Source: Amoebidium appalachense
Lineage: Eukaryota > Ichthyosporea
Direction: 5' to 3'
DNA: 64,000 nt
Assembly (NCBI GenBank): GCA_963693365.1
Contig: CAVNZM010000006.1
Location: 1,550,001 to 1,614,000, forward strand
Each line of letters begins with the position of its first letter. The first letter of the stretch is position 1. Below, piece by piece: positions 44,806 through 64,000 of the stretch. The notes beneath the pieces were generated by a model. That model searched no databases. It was not told the origin of the DNA and saw only the letters and a program-made list of their open reading frames with translations. A program made the position numbers and the translations under genes.

Positions 44806-45165
44806 TGTGTGTGGTGTGTGTGTGCGTGTGTGTGTTGGAAGAGGGGGAGGGGGGGGGGGGGGGGGGGGAGTTTGTCCAACCTCAAACAGTGCGGGCTTCG
44901 CATCGATCTTGACCCTGTCTTCCATGTAGTTCTTTCCTCTCACCAGCATCCCCTGCCCGTCCGGTTGGCTCCAGCAGTGTGTGCCTCCCTCCAACGGCCC
45001 ACGAGGGAAGGCCGAGTCGTCAAAGTCGATTTTGGTGGCGTCAAATTTCTGCATCCTTCCGGTCAGAAAACAACCCCCCCCCCCCCCCCCCCCCCACCCC
45101 TCCAAAAAAAAAAAGAAAGAAAAGTAAAACAAATCTTCCCGGTGCCCACATCCCCATGCACCCCC

Positions 45166-45197
<32 letters not shown>

Positions 45198-45334
45198 ATA
45201 ACCCCTCTTCTCCCTCCGTCCTGCCTCCCATTTGCCAGAACTTGGTGTATGTGTGTCTCCGGCTGTGCCTCCCCTCAGATAAGTGTGCATCTTTGTGTAT
45301 GTGCTCGAGTAAGGTATGCACGATGGGAATGCAC

Positions 45335-45374
<40 letters not shown>

Positions 45375-46569
45375 CACACACACACCGCCACCAAAACACT
45401 CACCACTATCCACCCAACCACCCACAGCCGTGCACACACATGAACATCGGCGTATAAAATAGCAAAAAAGTATTGCTGACTATAAGGTGCCAGCAACACG
45501 GCAGGAATCAATACTAACAATAGCCGTGCTTTGAGTTCTTCAGCAGGCAAGTCCCCTCCTTCGAGCCTAAACTCCAAACATGATCTTTCAAACACAGTCT
45601 CCGACCTTACCTCTTGAGCTTATCCCGTAGCATCGAACGAGCAGCCCCCCCCCCCCCCCCTCCCCCCGCCCCGCCGCCTCCCAAGAGACCCATAACTCTT
45701 CAGCCTTCCCTCTCTCACCCCTCCCTCTGCACCCACTCCACCTCCTTCCCACCCCTCCCATTCTCCCCTCCTTCCGACTATCCAAGCGCTAGCTAGTCAC
45801 ACGTGCACCTTACCGGCTTCGGGTGAGCCTTCAAACAGCGTGTCCTAATCCATCTCCTACGGCGCACAAAGTCCGTGAAGCCGGAGCTGTCCAGAGAGTT
45901 GCGCCGTTGCCTCCTGCGCTCAACCATGCCAAAGTCTATGCCGTAGCTCCAGCCCTCGTCGTCACAGTTGGTGTATGCCTTGTCTATCTTCCACTCATCC
46001 ACCCACTCCCAACCGCCAAATAATGCATGCTCCTGCAAAGTGGTGTGTGGGTCAGTGTGCCGCGTGTAGATCTTTTAGTACCCAGACTGTATAGAATCAT
46101 ACGGCGCCGCTGCGGATCCCCGAGGAACGGCGGGAGTAGCAAGACACACACGCACCCAAACGCACACACAAACACACACGCACAGACACGAACGCCGAAG
46201 AAGAAGCACACAGGTCCCCACTAAACCAAAGACAAACAAACAGGCACATGCACGGACGACACACGCCCACATGCACACGCAAAAGAACACAAGCACACAC
46301 GCACACACACTCATATAGCAGTACAATCATACACATTTATTTGGCGCTTCATTGGGAAAAGAAAACAGGGCGAATGTTAGCAACCCTACCTCACCATCTT
46401 GGAAGGGATGATACGCCACCGGAGCACCCTCCCGGTCACTCCATTTGGGCCGGTCTGTTCCCAAGAGGTGGTTTTCAGAGAAACCTTGCAAAGGCAGGTA
46501 GCGTTGGTTTTCAAATGCTTCTTCTTCGTGTGTTTTAACTCCGGCCTCGTGGCCGTTTTCCTCAGCCAT
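41120..46569 (-). CDS. DysF (peroxin/dysferlin) plus EDR2 C-terminal (DUF1336) fusion protein
   Basis: Eight exons in phase: 46390-46569, 45814-46032, 44881-45048, 43737-43855, 43006-43153, 42703-42744, 41739-41872, 41120-41351, giving 413 aa. N-terminal DysF: FENQRYLPLQGF, DRPKWSD (residues about 19-44), then GGWEWVDEWKIDK, DEGWSYGIDFG and RRRRWIRTRC (about 65-130). C-terminal EDR2/DUF1336: THCWSQPDGQGMLVRGKNYM with KIDAKPALFE, NRLDNFASHP, FLNGDDDYRNSRFK, VTPYVAEGNWLIRR, then KTDRYFEIDCDVNSSYVAGS and VEGRTEEELPE. In plants EDR2 proteins have PH, START and DUF1336 domains and bind phosphoinositides; DysF occurs in Pex23/Pex30-type peroxins, TECPR1 and ferlins. The combination suggests a membrane-contact or lipid-binding role (inference). 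No membrane segment is certain; a hydrophobic open frame at 45430-45600 falls in an intron of this model. The start could also be ATG 46581. Two longer starts for exon 3 (45055) are possible. Confidence 0.85.
42418..42481. repeat. (GT)n microsatellite
   Basis: About 31 GT units in the DysF-EDR2 intron between exons 42703-42744 and 41739-41872. A second (GT)n tract with an internal (CT)n patch lies at 42063-42160 in the same intron. Confidence 0.95.
43567..43636. repeat. (GT)n microsatellite
   Basis: About 34 GT units in the DysF-EDR2 intron between exons 43737-43855 and 43006-43153. Confidence 0.95.
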
Positions 46570-47879
46570 CTTCTTATGCAAATTCGCAAAGTTAGGAAAG
46601 CCGGATGTGGCTTAGGGTTGGTTAGCAAAAGTGTTTATGGTTGCAGCAAAAGAATCTTGGATGAATCGATGGAGTCGAATTTAGAACCAGGTGCCCCGGC
46701 TGTAGAAGAAGGTATGTATTATCTACTTTGTAGGTGTTAGTTGGACAAACTGGTATTCCATGGTTCAGTGAACGGACGACACACGCAGGCAGAGGGAGGA
46801 AACGGAGTGAAAACAAAAGTGACCCCAGCGGATATCAGATCGATTGAAGAAGAGACCTAGCTGGCGGGGGCGGCTCATTCATAAATAGGAACACGCACCA
46901 GATTGGCTGGCATATTGTTTTCTGAGACCGTGCACGAATCAAAAGGGTTCAAAAGTTACTATATAAAGACGATGGTGCCGAATCAGCCTATCACATGGCA
47001 TGTCCAACATAAACGGAATCACGTGTGCATGATCTGCGGGAACAGCATGTTTTATTTTTAGATGATGAGGGGGTCGTTCTTCGACAGCAACTCCAGCTGT
47101 CTTCAAAAGAAGAGCCTGCCATCCATATTATAGATTTTATTTGGGATAAAGTATTTGAAACTTTCCGACTATATAAGTCGTGAATATTTCTTTATTATAA
47201 CTACATGCAGAGTGTCTATGAACAAAGTCGCCATGAACAGACTTGGGGTGTGGCACTGGCAGGTTTCTTTAACGCAAAGGAATTTCAAAAATTCAACCAA
47301 CAGAAATATCAATAATGTTTGATTAGCTGCTGTAAACCAATGAGACATGCAATTAATAGACCCACAACCAATTAGAAAATTAATAATGCATTTTCAAATT
47401 TGCTATTTATGGCTTCCCAGTGGCGTGGCTCGGCTGCAACGCTCTGCTGGCCGGCGCGCGCGCGGCGCTCGCCGGCCGCGCACGGTGCAGTTCACAGTTG
47501 TCAAGTTCAGAGCAAAGGTTGACCCAGTCCAAGAAGGTGGGAGAGGTGTGGGCGTGTGCGTAGAGGCGTAGAGGTGAATAGGGGGGGTTTCAGTTGTGGA
47601 GAGAAGGTGTTTCAACACGTATACACGTATGTTTGTATAACCTTGGTTTCAGACAAGGTGTGAGGCCTTTGGGTGCGCTGCCTGTTTGTGTGATTGTTCA
47701 ACAGTTGGTTTGCATCTCCCCACTTTCGGTGTTGGCAAGCGCAATCTTTCTCAGGGCAGGGGTTTGATCTCTTGGTTTGATAGAGCATATTCCAGCAAGC
47801 ATGTCTCCAGGTACAATTTCAGGTGCAAACATGGAAGGCTAACACCGCACCCTCACAGGCGCCGGTGCACTCAGCCACT
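46570..47879. other. divergent promoter region (DysF-EDR2 / Rieske)
   Basis: The DysF-EDR2 gene reads left and the Rieske gene right from this 1.3-kb stretch, so both promoters should be inside it. It is free of microsatellites; 47000-47400 is AT-rich, followed by a short CpG-rich block at 47440-47490 that holds a GC hairpin. ATG 47880 is preceded by complex sequence that is probably the Rieske 5' UTR. Confidence 0.5.
47449..47477. promoter_or_regulatory. GC-rich inverted repeat upstream of the Rieske gene
   Basis: Arms GGCCGGCG (47449-47456) and CGCCGGCC (47470-47477) around a 13-base CG-rich loop, embedded in the only strongly CpG-rich block of this intergenic region. It could bind a dimeric regulator or form a hairpin. 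Function unknown. Confidence 0.5.
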
Positions 47880-48473
47880 ATGTATTCTCTTCGCGCAACG
47901 GCGGGCGTGGCCGCAAAGGCCCTTGCCTCGTCCTCTTCCCCGCTGGCCGGCAGCGCCTTTGCGCCTGCTGCTGTGGCTGTGGCCCGCCAGATTGGCGCAG
48001 GCAAGCCCCAGCGCCCCTCCGTCACCGGCAAGGTTGCTGCCGGCGGCAGCATCTTCGGTACGTGAGGGGGACCCGGGGGAGAGTGGAGGGAGGCGCAGGG
48101 AGAGGAAGTGCTGTGTGTGTTTGCGTGTGTATTCTTGTGCGCGTGTGTGGGTGAGGGGGTGGAGAGAGGGGGGAGGGACGGGGGAGGGGAGGGTTTGAAC
48201 GGAAGACAGGGGGAGAATGTGCAGGGTGCAAGGAAGATGGGGAGGGAGAAAGGGAGTGGTGGGATTGTGCTTTATCTGTGGGAAGGTATGAAGGAAGGAG
48301 CTTTGCCGGGAACCTCTAGAGGCGAAGACTTTACTGGATAGGCTTTTGTAACCTGTTAGACACAACACTTGGGGAGAAAAATAACTGCTGGTATTGCATG
48401 CTGGCAGAGTGGCCCGTGTATACGCTACAAACACACACCCGTGCGTTCACACCCACGCCGCCATTTACACAAG

Positions 48474-48561
<88 letters not shown>

Positions 48562-48568
48562 CACGCGT

Positions 48569-48615
<47 letters not shown>

Positions 48616-51206
48616 CACACACACACAGGCACACACACACACACACAGGCACACACACACACACAGGCACACGCATGAAGCTCACGGGCATTCACTCGTT
48701 GGCGCCGTGTTGTCTTGGTGCACACTGGCCAACACACTCGTGTGCGGCTACAGACACACATACGAGCGCGCGCACACACAACTATGCCCAACACACAAAC
48801 ATCATTCACTCCTACACACACGGACACACACACACCACACACACGCACGTGTACAAATACATACATAGATAGCACTCACACAAGTGCGTGCACACAGACA
48901 CAAACACAAACACACACCGGCACACACACAGACACACGCTACATTGTCAGGGACATCCACCCATGTGCTCTCGTAATACCTTAATGCACACATCCTCACT
49001 GTGACAAGGTTCAAAGTTAGGACACGTGCTTTGTGCAATACTCAACACTTGCACCTACCCTCTTTAGCACACCTGTGCTTGTACCTACCAGACTCTTTTG
49101 TAATCTTTGTCCTCGTTAGCACATTATGTACACTCAGACCAACGACAAACAGTTCTTGTCAGACACAACCGAACCAAAATCTGCCTACACACATCCGCCG
49201 GCACGTTTATTCAGCGCAGTTAAGGAGTTAAGATTATTCATATGCGTTTTGGAATTTTCGTGCCTACCAGCATTGTCGCCGAATCGACATGCCGACCTGC
49301 GACTATGAGTTAAATATTTAAAGTCAGGTAGATTTTGATTTCGCCAACTTTGATTGGGGAATACCTGCCATTACGTTCTTTCAGGATGTTTTCTTCTTCG
49401 ATAAGGTCGAGCAAAATGCATTGATTCCGCCAACTTTGATTGGGGAATGCCTGCCATTACGCTCTTTCAGGATGTTTTCTTCTTCGATAAGGTCGAGCAA
49501 AATGCATTGATTCCGCCAACTTTGATTGGGGAATACCTGACATTACGCTCTTTCAGGATGTTTTCTTCTTCGATAAGGTCGAGCAAAGTGCAACTTGTAA
49601 AACTTCACCAATCATCCGTATGAACTTGCCATACATAATTTAGTCATAAAGACACGCGTCTACACACCCTAAAAGAATGCACACCAACACCTACCTTTTG
49701 CACAGGGCGCCCCCAGGCCCGGTATCTGCACAACGACCTGCCGATGCCTGACTTCTCCGCATACAAGCGCGATGAGTCCAGAAACGACATCGAGCGCAGG
49801 TCCTTCACCTACTTCATGGTATGAGTCCTCCCCCCCCCCCCCATCCGAGGATGAAACCTTCGGGATGTTGCATATGACACAACACATTCTATAATACCTC
49901 CATGGGCGGTTCTTCCCTTCCCTTGCTCCCCCCTCCCTTCCCCCCCGGTTAATGCTGATATATGAAATATGTTTGGGTTGCAGATTCAGACCGTGGTTTT
50001 GGTGGTAGGCCGGGGGTTTGGGAAAGGGAGGGGGAGGGGGGCAAACATCTGCCACGTGTGATAAGGATCTGAATGCATTGTCACACCTTTTGCACAACCT
50101 CGAGTATTGTACTCCCAATAAAAAGAAACTATGCTTGTCTTCAGCCCCCCCCCCCCCCCCCCCCCCCCTTCTCCTCCTTCTCTTGCTTTTTGCTTAGTGC
50201 TGCAACCTAACCCCCGACCTTTCCCACTGCTCTTGCCTGTAAAGTCTGCTTGCATAAGTAACCCTGTCCGACACATGCAAAAAAAAAAATGTGAGGATGC
50301 ACCTGGATGCACACAGTGCCGTCCTTATGAACACACACGTGTACATCTATATGTACCTGTACGCATGCGCACACAGACGCCCATGCCCCTTGGCTCATCG
50401 GCCTACAAATGTGCGTGTGTGTGCCTGTAGCATCGTTGTATGCATTACCTTTCGTCTCCATCTCTGTGTTCCTTGTTCCAAGCATCTCACGACCCAAACA
50501 CCCGACTGTGATCTCGGGCCATATACGGTCACTAAGCATCTATCCCCCCCTCCCCCCTCCCCCCCCCCCCCCCAACCCATGGGTTTGTACTGGGTTACTG
50601 ACCAGTGCTCTATTTGCAGGCCGGTGCCGGTACCATCCTTGGTGCCGTGTCCGTTAAGAACACCGTGACCGACTTCCTCGTGTCCATGAGCGCATCTGCT
50701 GATGTGCTGGCCTTGGCCAAGATCGAGGTACGAGTATGTGTGGGTGGGTGGGTGGGTGGGTGTGGGTGTATGTGTTTATGTTTGTGTGTTTGTGTGTGTA
50801 TGTGGGGGGGAAGGGGGGGGGGGGGGGGAGGGGGGAGGAGGAGAAAAGTGTGTGTGTGCATGCTTGCGTGTGTGTGTGTCTGCATGCTCAAGTGTGTGTG
50901 TGCTCGTTTGTATGGGCATGGGTGCGAGGTGTGTGTGTGTGTATGTGCGTGTATGTGCTGTGTGTGTGCAGGTGTGTGCACACCGGCTTGTGTGTGTGTG
51001 TGGGGGGGTGTATATGTGGGTGGTGTGCGCATGCGCATGTGCATGTGCGTGTCTGTGTGCGTATATGTGTGCCACTGCTGTTAGTACACGATGCACAGAC
51101 GGGTTGGGTGTGCACGCACACACTGATTATTGTAGAGAATGATACACTGTGTGTGTGTGTGGTGTGTGTATGTGTGTGTGTGTGTGTGTGTGGTGGTGGT
51201 GGTGGT

Positions 51207-51254
<48 letters not shown>

Positions 51255-51401
51255 GTCAGAGAGGGTAAGGCGGGGTAGTGCCAGCAGAGAGCTGGTTGCA
51301 GGAAACGTGCATCGAAACACAGTTGTGGCCTTTCTTTAGCTTCGTTTAATTTAGGATATGGGTCACTAACACAAAAGACACACGAAGACAACCCCCCCCC
51401 C

Positions 51402-51432
<31 letters not shown>

Positions 51433-52071
51433 ATACACCACCACACACACACGTACAATGTATGCACACACACAGAAGGAAAATAGGTACACACAGAAAT
51501 AAGCTAATAAACAAAACACCCATATATGGAAATACCTTGCCACCATCCCCATACGTGGTTCGTCATCTGGATGGTGGTATTGGCCGGAACCCCCCCCTAA
51601 ACGCGGGGCTACTCGGTCAACTGACCTGTGAAGGTGGAACGGCAACACAGGGCCCCTACAGCGATGTGCGATGGGGGGGGGGGGGGGGGGGGGGGGGGGG
51701 GAAGAGAATTCGTAGTTGACGGAAGTGGCAAATGTTTCTATTTTGTACAGGAGATACCTGAAATAGGCCAAACGTGATAGCAAATGCATTATAAGAACTC
51801 ACAGGCCCCTTCTCTTCCCTCATCATGTGCATGTGCGGCCCCATACATGTACACACAAGCATCTGTTTGCGAATACATACACACATACAAACACCCACAT
51901 GCACAGACCCCACCCCCACCCCCCTCCCCGTCCCCCTTCCCCTCCTCAACCCCCATGCCTGCTGAAACGAACACATGTGGGGCTTATGTTCACTTAGAGA
52001 CGGTGGTGTTGGGCAAACGTTATAAAGCCCGGCAAATGGACTCACACATCCTCCCCCCCCGCCATTCCCCC

Positions 52072-52116
<45 letters not shown>

Positions 52117-52258
52117 TGACCTTACGGCCATCCCCGAGGGCAAGAACCTTGCGCTCAAGTGGCGCGGTAAGCCCCTGGTCATCCGCCACCGCACAGCCGC
52201 TGAGATTGCTGAGGCAAATACGGTAGACCTGAAGGAGCTGCGTGACCCCGAGACAGAC

Positions 52259-52305
<47 letters not shown>

Positions 52306-52598
52306 TTTGGGTGTGTGTGTGGGGGGGGGGGGGGGGGGGGGGGGGAGGGGGGGGTATATAATCAGTGACAGACTATGAAAGGAATTATGACATCACCTTT
52401 TGCACGATCGGTTGCCTTTTTCTTTTTTCTTGCTGAGGGACAGGGGGTTGGTGCTAAGTATCGGGCGCGATTGTCAAAGTTAGGGTGTGTGTGGTTGTCC
52501 GCGACTCTGGTGCTGCTAGGTGTCACTGCATTTCCGCACGGAGTCTAAACACACACACGTGGGCCTCACGTACACTCCTCTTGGCCCCTTGGGCGGTT

Positions 52599-52646
<48 letters not shown>

Positions 52647-53058
52647 ACCCAACCCAACCCACCCCACCCCCACCCCACCCACCCACCCACCCACCCACCA
52701 CCAGCTCCTTCGCCCGGCCCTTGCAGGAATGCACACACGCGCACACACATTTCCCGACGCGGTGTTAGAAAACACACCCACATGCACACAAGACACACAC
52801 ACCTTCCAAGCCCTAAGACACATGCCCACTTGCAGTGCGCGAGTGCAGAAGCCCGAGTGGCTTATCATGATTGGTGTGTGCACACATCTGGGCTGCATCC
52901 CCGTGGGTGAGGCCGGCGAGTATGGCGGCTGGTTCTGCCCGTGCCACGGCTCCCACTACGACATCAGCGGGCGCATCAGAAAGGGGCCCGCCCCCCTTAA
53001 CATGGAGGTGCCCCCCTACCAGTTCACCGAGGGAGACACCAAGGTGGTTGTGGGTTGA
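47880..53058 (+). CDS. UQCRFS1/RIP1: mitochondrial Rieske iron-sulfur protein of complex III
   Basis: Catalytic [2Fe-2S] subunit of the cytochrome bc1 complex: takes an electron from ubiquinol and passes it to cytochrome c1 at the inner membrane. Five exons join in phase: 47880-48057, 49706-49818, 50620-50727, 52115-52260, 52836-53058, giving 255 aa, within the family range. The N-terminus ([20 protein letters not shown] and on) is a typical Ala/Ser/Arg presequence without acidic residues. Residues about 98-130 ([20 protein letters not shown]) form the membrane anchor, followed by the hinge [14 protein letters not shown]. The cluster-binding boxes are CTHLGC and CPCHGSHYD, and the protein ends [15 protein letters not shown]. 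All cluster ligands (Cys/His in each box) and the disulfide cysteines are present. The sequence looks opisthokont-like ([16 protein letters not shown]) rather than plant-like. The last two introns carry (CA)n and (GT)n at their splice sites; intron 1 holds a (CA)n array and an 86-bp tandem repeat. Confidence 0.98.
48481..48613. repeat. (CA)n microsatellite in Rieske intron 1
   Basis: CA dinucleotide array of about 130 bases with one GCACGCGTG interruption near 48560 and CAGG variants at the 3' side. Confidence 0.95.
49335..49592. repeat. three tandem copies of an 86-bp unit in Rieske intron 1
   Basis: Copies at 49335-49420, 49421-49506 and 49507-49592 are nearly identical (a few substitutions, no indels). 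Each begins TTGATT(C/T)CGCCAACTTTGA and ends AAGGTCGAGCAAA(A/G)TGCA. Complex sequence, not a microsatellite, placed just before exon 2. Each copy has CCAACTTTGATTGGGG, which carries an inverted CCAA...TTGG pair. Confidence 0.97.
51207..51253. repeat. poly-G run of about 47 bases after (GT)n/(GGT)n
   Basis: In Rieske intron 3, directly following TG and GGT repeats at 51150-51206. The intron also holds several TG-rich blocks (50740-51070). No exon is visible in it. Confidence 0.9.
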
Positions 53059-53272
53059 ACAGTCTTTGGAGTGGATGGGCTGGGCCCTGCATGGAACGCG
53101 AATGTAGCAAACTGCGGTAATAGAGTGCCTGACGGTGCCCCTGGCTGCTGGCTGGGCGTCTGTAGGCTGTCAAGTACATGCTTGTGTGAGTGTGTGCAAC
53201 GAACAGACCGTGCCTTGTGGGATGTGCATGTGCACGAGGATGTGTCACAGTGGTGTGTGTCGTGACTGCACT

Positions 53273-53307
<35 letters not shown>

Positions 53308-54373
53308 TGCGCGCGCATGCGCGTGCGTGCGTGTGCGTGCGGCGGGGGTGGTGGTGGTGGGGGGTGTGTGTGTGGAGGGGGGGGGGGGGGGGGGAGGGGG
53401 GGAGGGGGGACGAACGGGTCAACGCGTTGGGCCTGTGAATGACGATACGGCGGATTCGTGAGACTACCGTTAGTCGTACCATGGCCAAGCACAAAGGCGT
53501 GTGCATGTATGCTTTATTCATGTCAAATTTGCCATGGCCGGCCATAGCCAGTGTTTGTGCAAGTCGAATCTCCGCTGGGCACATATGCATACGGGATGCA
53601 ACGTCAACCCTACATCGATCATTTCTACCAATTTTGGTGATAGACGAAACGGATGCATGCAACACACGCAACCAAAGTTGAACGAGTCCCTCCGTGGAAT
53701 GTGTATACACGAAGAGTACACGTATATGTACGTGGCTCCCCAAAGGCTCACGAACGTTCCCACCAGAACTATCAAACTGCAATGGCATAGGCAGCGCCAG
53801 TCACGCAAAGAGAGCTCCGTGTTCTGCCCCGTGAGCCAAATAATGTTATATACCATTTGCAATTGCAATGCATCTGTCATATATGTATCCGTGTCATGCA
53901 TGTTCCGTTGCACTTCGAGTTCATATTTACTAGTGCGTGTCACTGAATCATTAATGCTGTATTTTGTTTAGTCCCCACGAACGGGTCAATCGAAGCAAGA
54001 ACGTTTTAGCAACAGAAAGCGGCGTCCAAGGGTGACACCACATACATATAGGACCACGGAAGCTCACACGTATACACGTCACTCATACATAAAGATTTCA
54101 TGCCCAGCTGCAGAGTAAGCAAGCCGTAGGAAAAAAAAAAAAAAAAAAAAAAAAGAAGAAGAAGAAGAAGAAGAAGAAGGACAAATATTTTACAGGAGTT
54201 GGATTGAAGTTCTGTTGGCTCGTGTGCCGTGGCACATAATCACTGGCTCACCCGCATGTCAACAACATACAGCACACTCCCCCAAACTTTGAAGGAGAAG
54301 ACTTGGCGCATAAGCAAACCGATATCGATAAATTTAAGAGACAATCACATACAATGAACGCAAGAGCGAGCTT
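53059..54373. other. convergent intergenic region (Rieske / IWS1 3' ends)
   Basis: Both flanking genes end here. It contains T17 with TG-rich sequence (53270-53345), poly-G (53379-53400), then about 700 bases of complex sequence, and an A-run of 24 followed by (GAA)8 at 54131-54179. The 156-codon frame at 53501-53971 has no recognisable motif and I do not call it. Confidence 0.55.
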
Positions 54374-63614
<9,241 letters not shown>

Positions 63615-64000
63615 CTGCATGCAGGATTTGGGTTTAGCAACCCACCAGAGTAGCCATGTTCTGCTTCAAACTGCAACATCAGAGACCCAACCTCATAATG
63701 TTTCTGGTAAAACGGGCAAACAGAAAATTAAGCTGAACGAATAGAGTGGGTGAGGAAGGGAGCAAGGGCACAGTAAAGCCGATAACGAAAGCAAACCGTG
63801 TGCAACCTGCAGAGTCTCTCGATTTTCACGCACGTAACAACTGAAAGAAGAACCACTTTCAGAACTTCTTAGCAGCCACTACCCAAACACCGTATATACC
63901 AGTTTGACGTCCGATGTGCACGATGCAGACAGCAAGTAGTTTTTACAAACACAAAGCTGGTAAAATTACTGGCATGTGAGGAAACTACGTGCGTGCAAAA
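63615..64000. other. IWS1 5' region, no firm exon
   Basis: Complex sequence upstream of the first assigned IWS1 exon. ATGs on the minus strand here (for example near 63655 and 63697) open only very short frames, and joining the first to the next exon would need an intron of 27 bases. The true start exon or promoter is therefore unresolved or lies beyond 64000. Confidence 0.4.

Noticed and set aside
49335-49592. CRISPR-like array
   Set aside because: Three contiguous 86-bp copies with no spacers, inside a nuclear intron.
53501-53971. 156-codon plus-strand open frame downstream of the Rieske gene
   Set aside because: No recognisable domain, lies in the convergent 3' region and overlaps an equally long minus-strand frame. 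Not supportable.

Overview
This is nuclear DNA of a eukaryote, not of a bacterium or virus. Every well-supported gene but one is broken by spliceosomal introns (GT-AG, and at least one AT-AC minor-class intron). Intergenic and intronic DNA is saturated with homopolymers (poly-C/poly-G up to about 55 bases) and with (CA)n, (CT)n and (GCAC)n microsatellites. Most long open frames are therefore translations of simple repeats (Pro, Gly, Cys-Val, His-Thr, Ser-Leu, Arg-Glu) and are not genes. I assembled exons by hand from splice signals, phase continuity and family motifs. Four genes (PI4K beta, SSXT, DysF-EDR2, Rieske) have complete, phase-consistent models, and the F-box/LRR gene nearly so. The protein set (opisthokont-like Rieske protein, PI4K beta, IWS1, an SS18-type SSXT protein, an EDR2-domain protein) plus minor-class introns fits an intron-rich unicellular eukaryote near animals and fungi. 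I cannot name the species.

Layout: 617-959 (+) last exon of an unknown Cys-rich protein. 3300-16016 (-) phosphatidylinositol 4-kinase beta, 19 exons, with an AT-AC intron and one apparent one-base frameshift. 19035-25953 (-) F-box/leucine-rich-repeat protein, about 11 exons. 27290-29806 (+) single-exon secreted mucin-like protein with a TATA box. 33939-37806 (-) SSXT (SS18/GIF-like) coactivator, 4 exons. 41120-46569 (-) protein joining a dysferlin/peroxin (DysF) domain to an EDR2 C-terminal (DUF1336) domain, 8 exons, with a possible extra acidic tail exon at 40601. 47880-53058 (+) mitochondrial Rieske iron-sulfur protein, 5 exons. 54374-63614 and possibly beyond (-) transcription elongation factor IWS1/SPN1, about 16 exons, 5' end unresolved.

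The genes are ordinary housekeeping neighbours and do not form an operon-like system. PI4K beta makes PI4P, and EDR2-type domains are known lipid/PI4P binders in plants, so two genes touch phosphoinositide biology, but adjacency alone proves no link. IWS1 and SSXT act in transcription and chromatin, Rieske in respiration, and the F-box protein presumably in ubiquitin ligase targeting.

The points most worth a second look are the minor-spliceosome introns in PI4K beta, the DysF-EDR2 domain fusion with a possible spliced or retained tail, the unusual donor preference (GTACGT), the use of microsatellites as splice-site sequence, and the homopolymer frameshift. I saw no CRISPR array, rRNA, tRNA or intact transposon.
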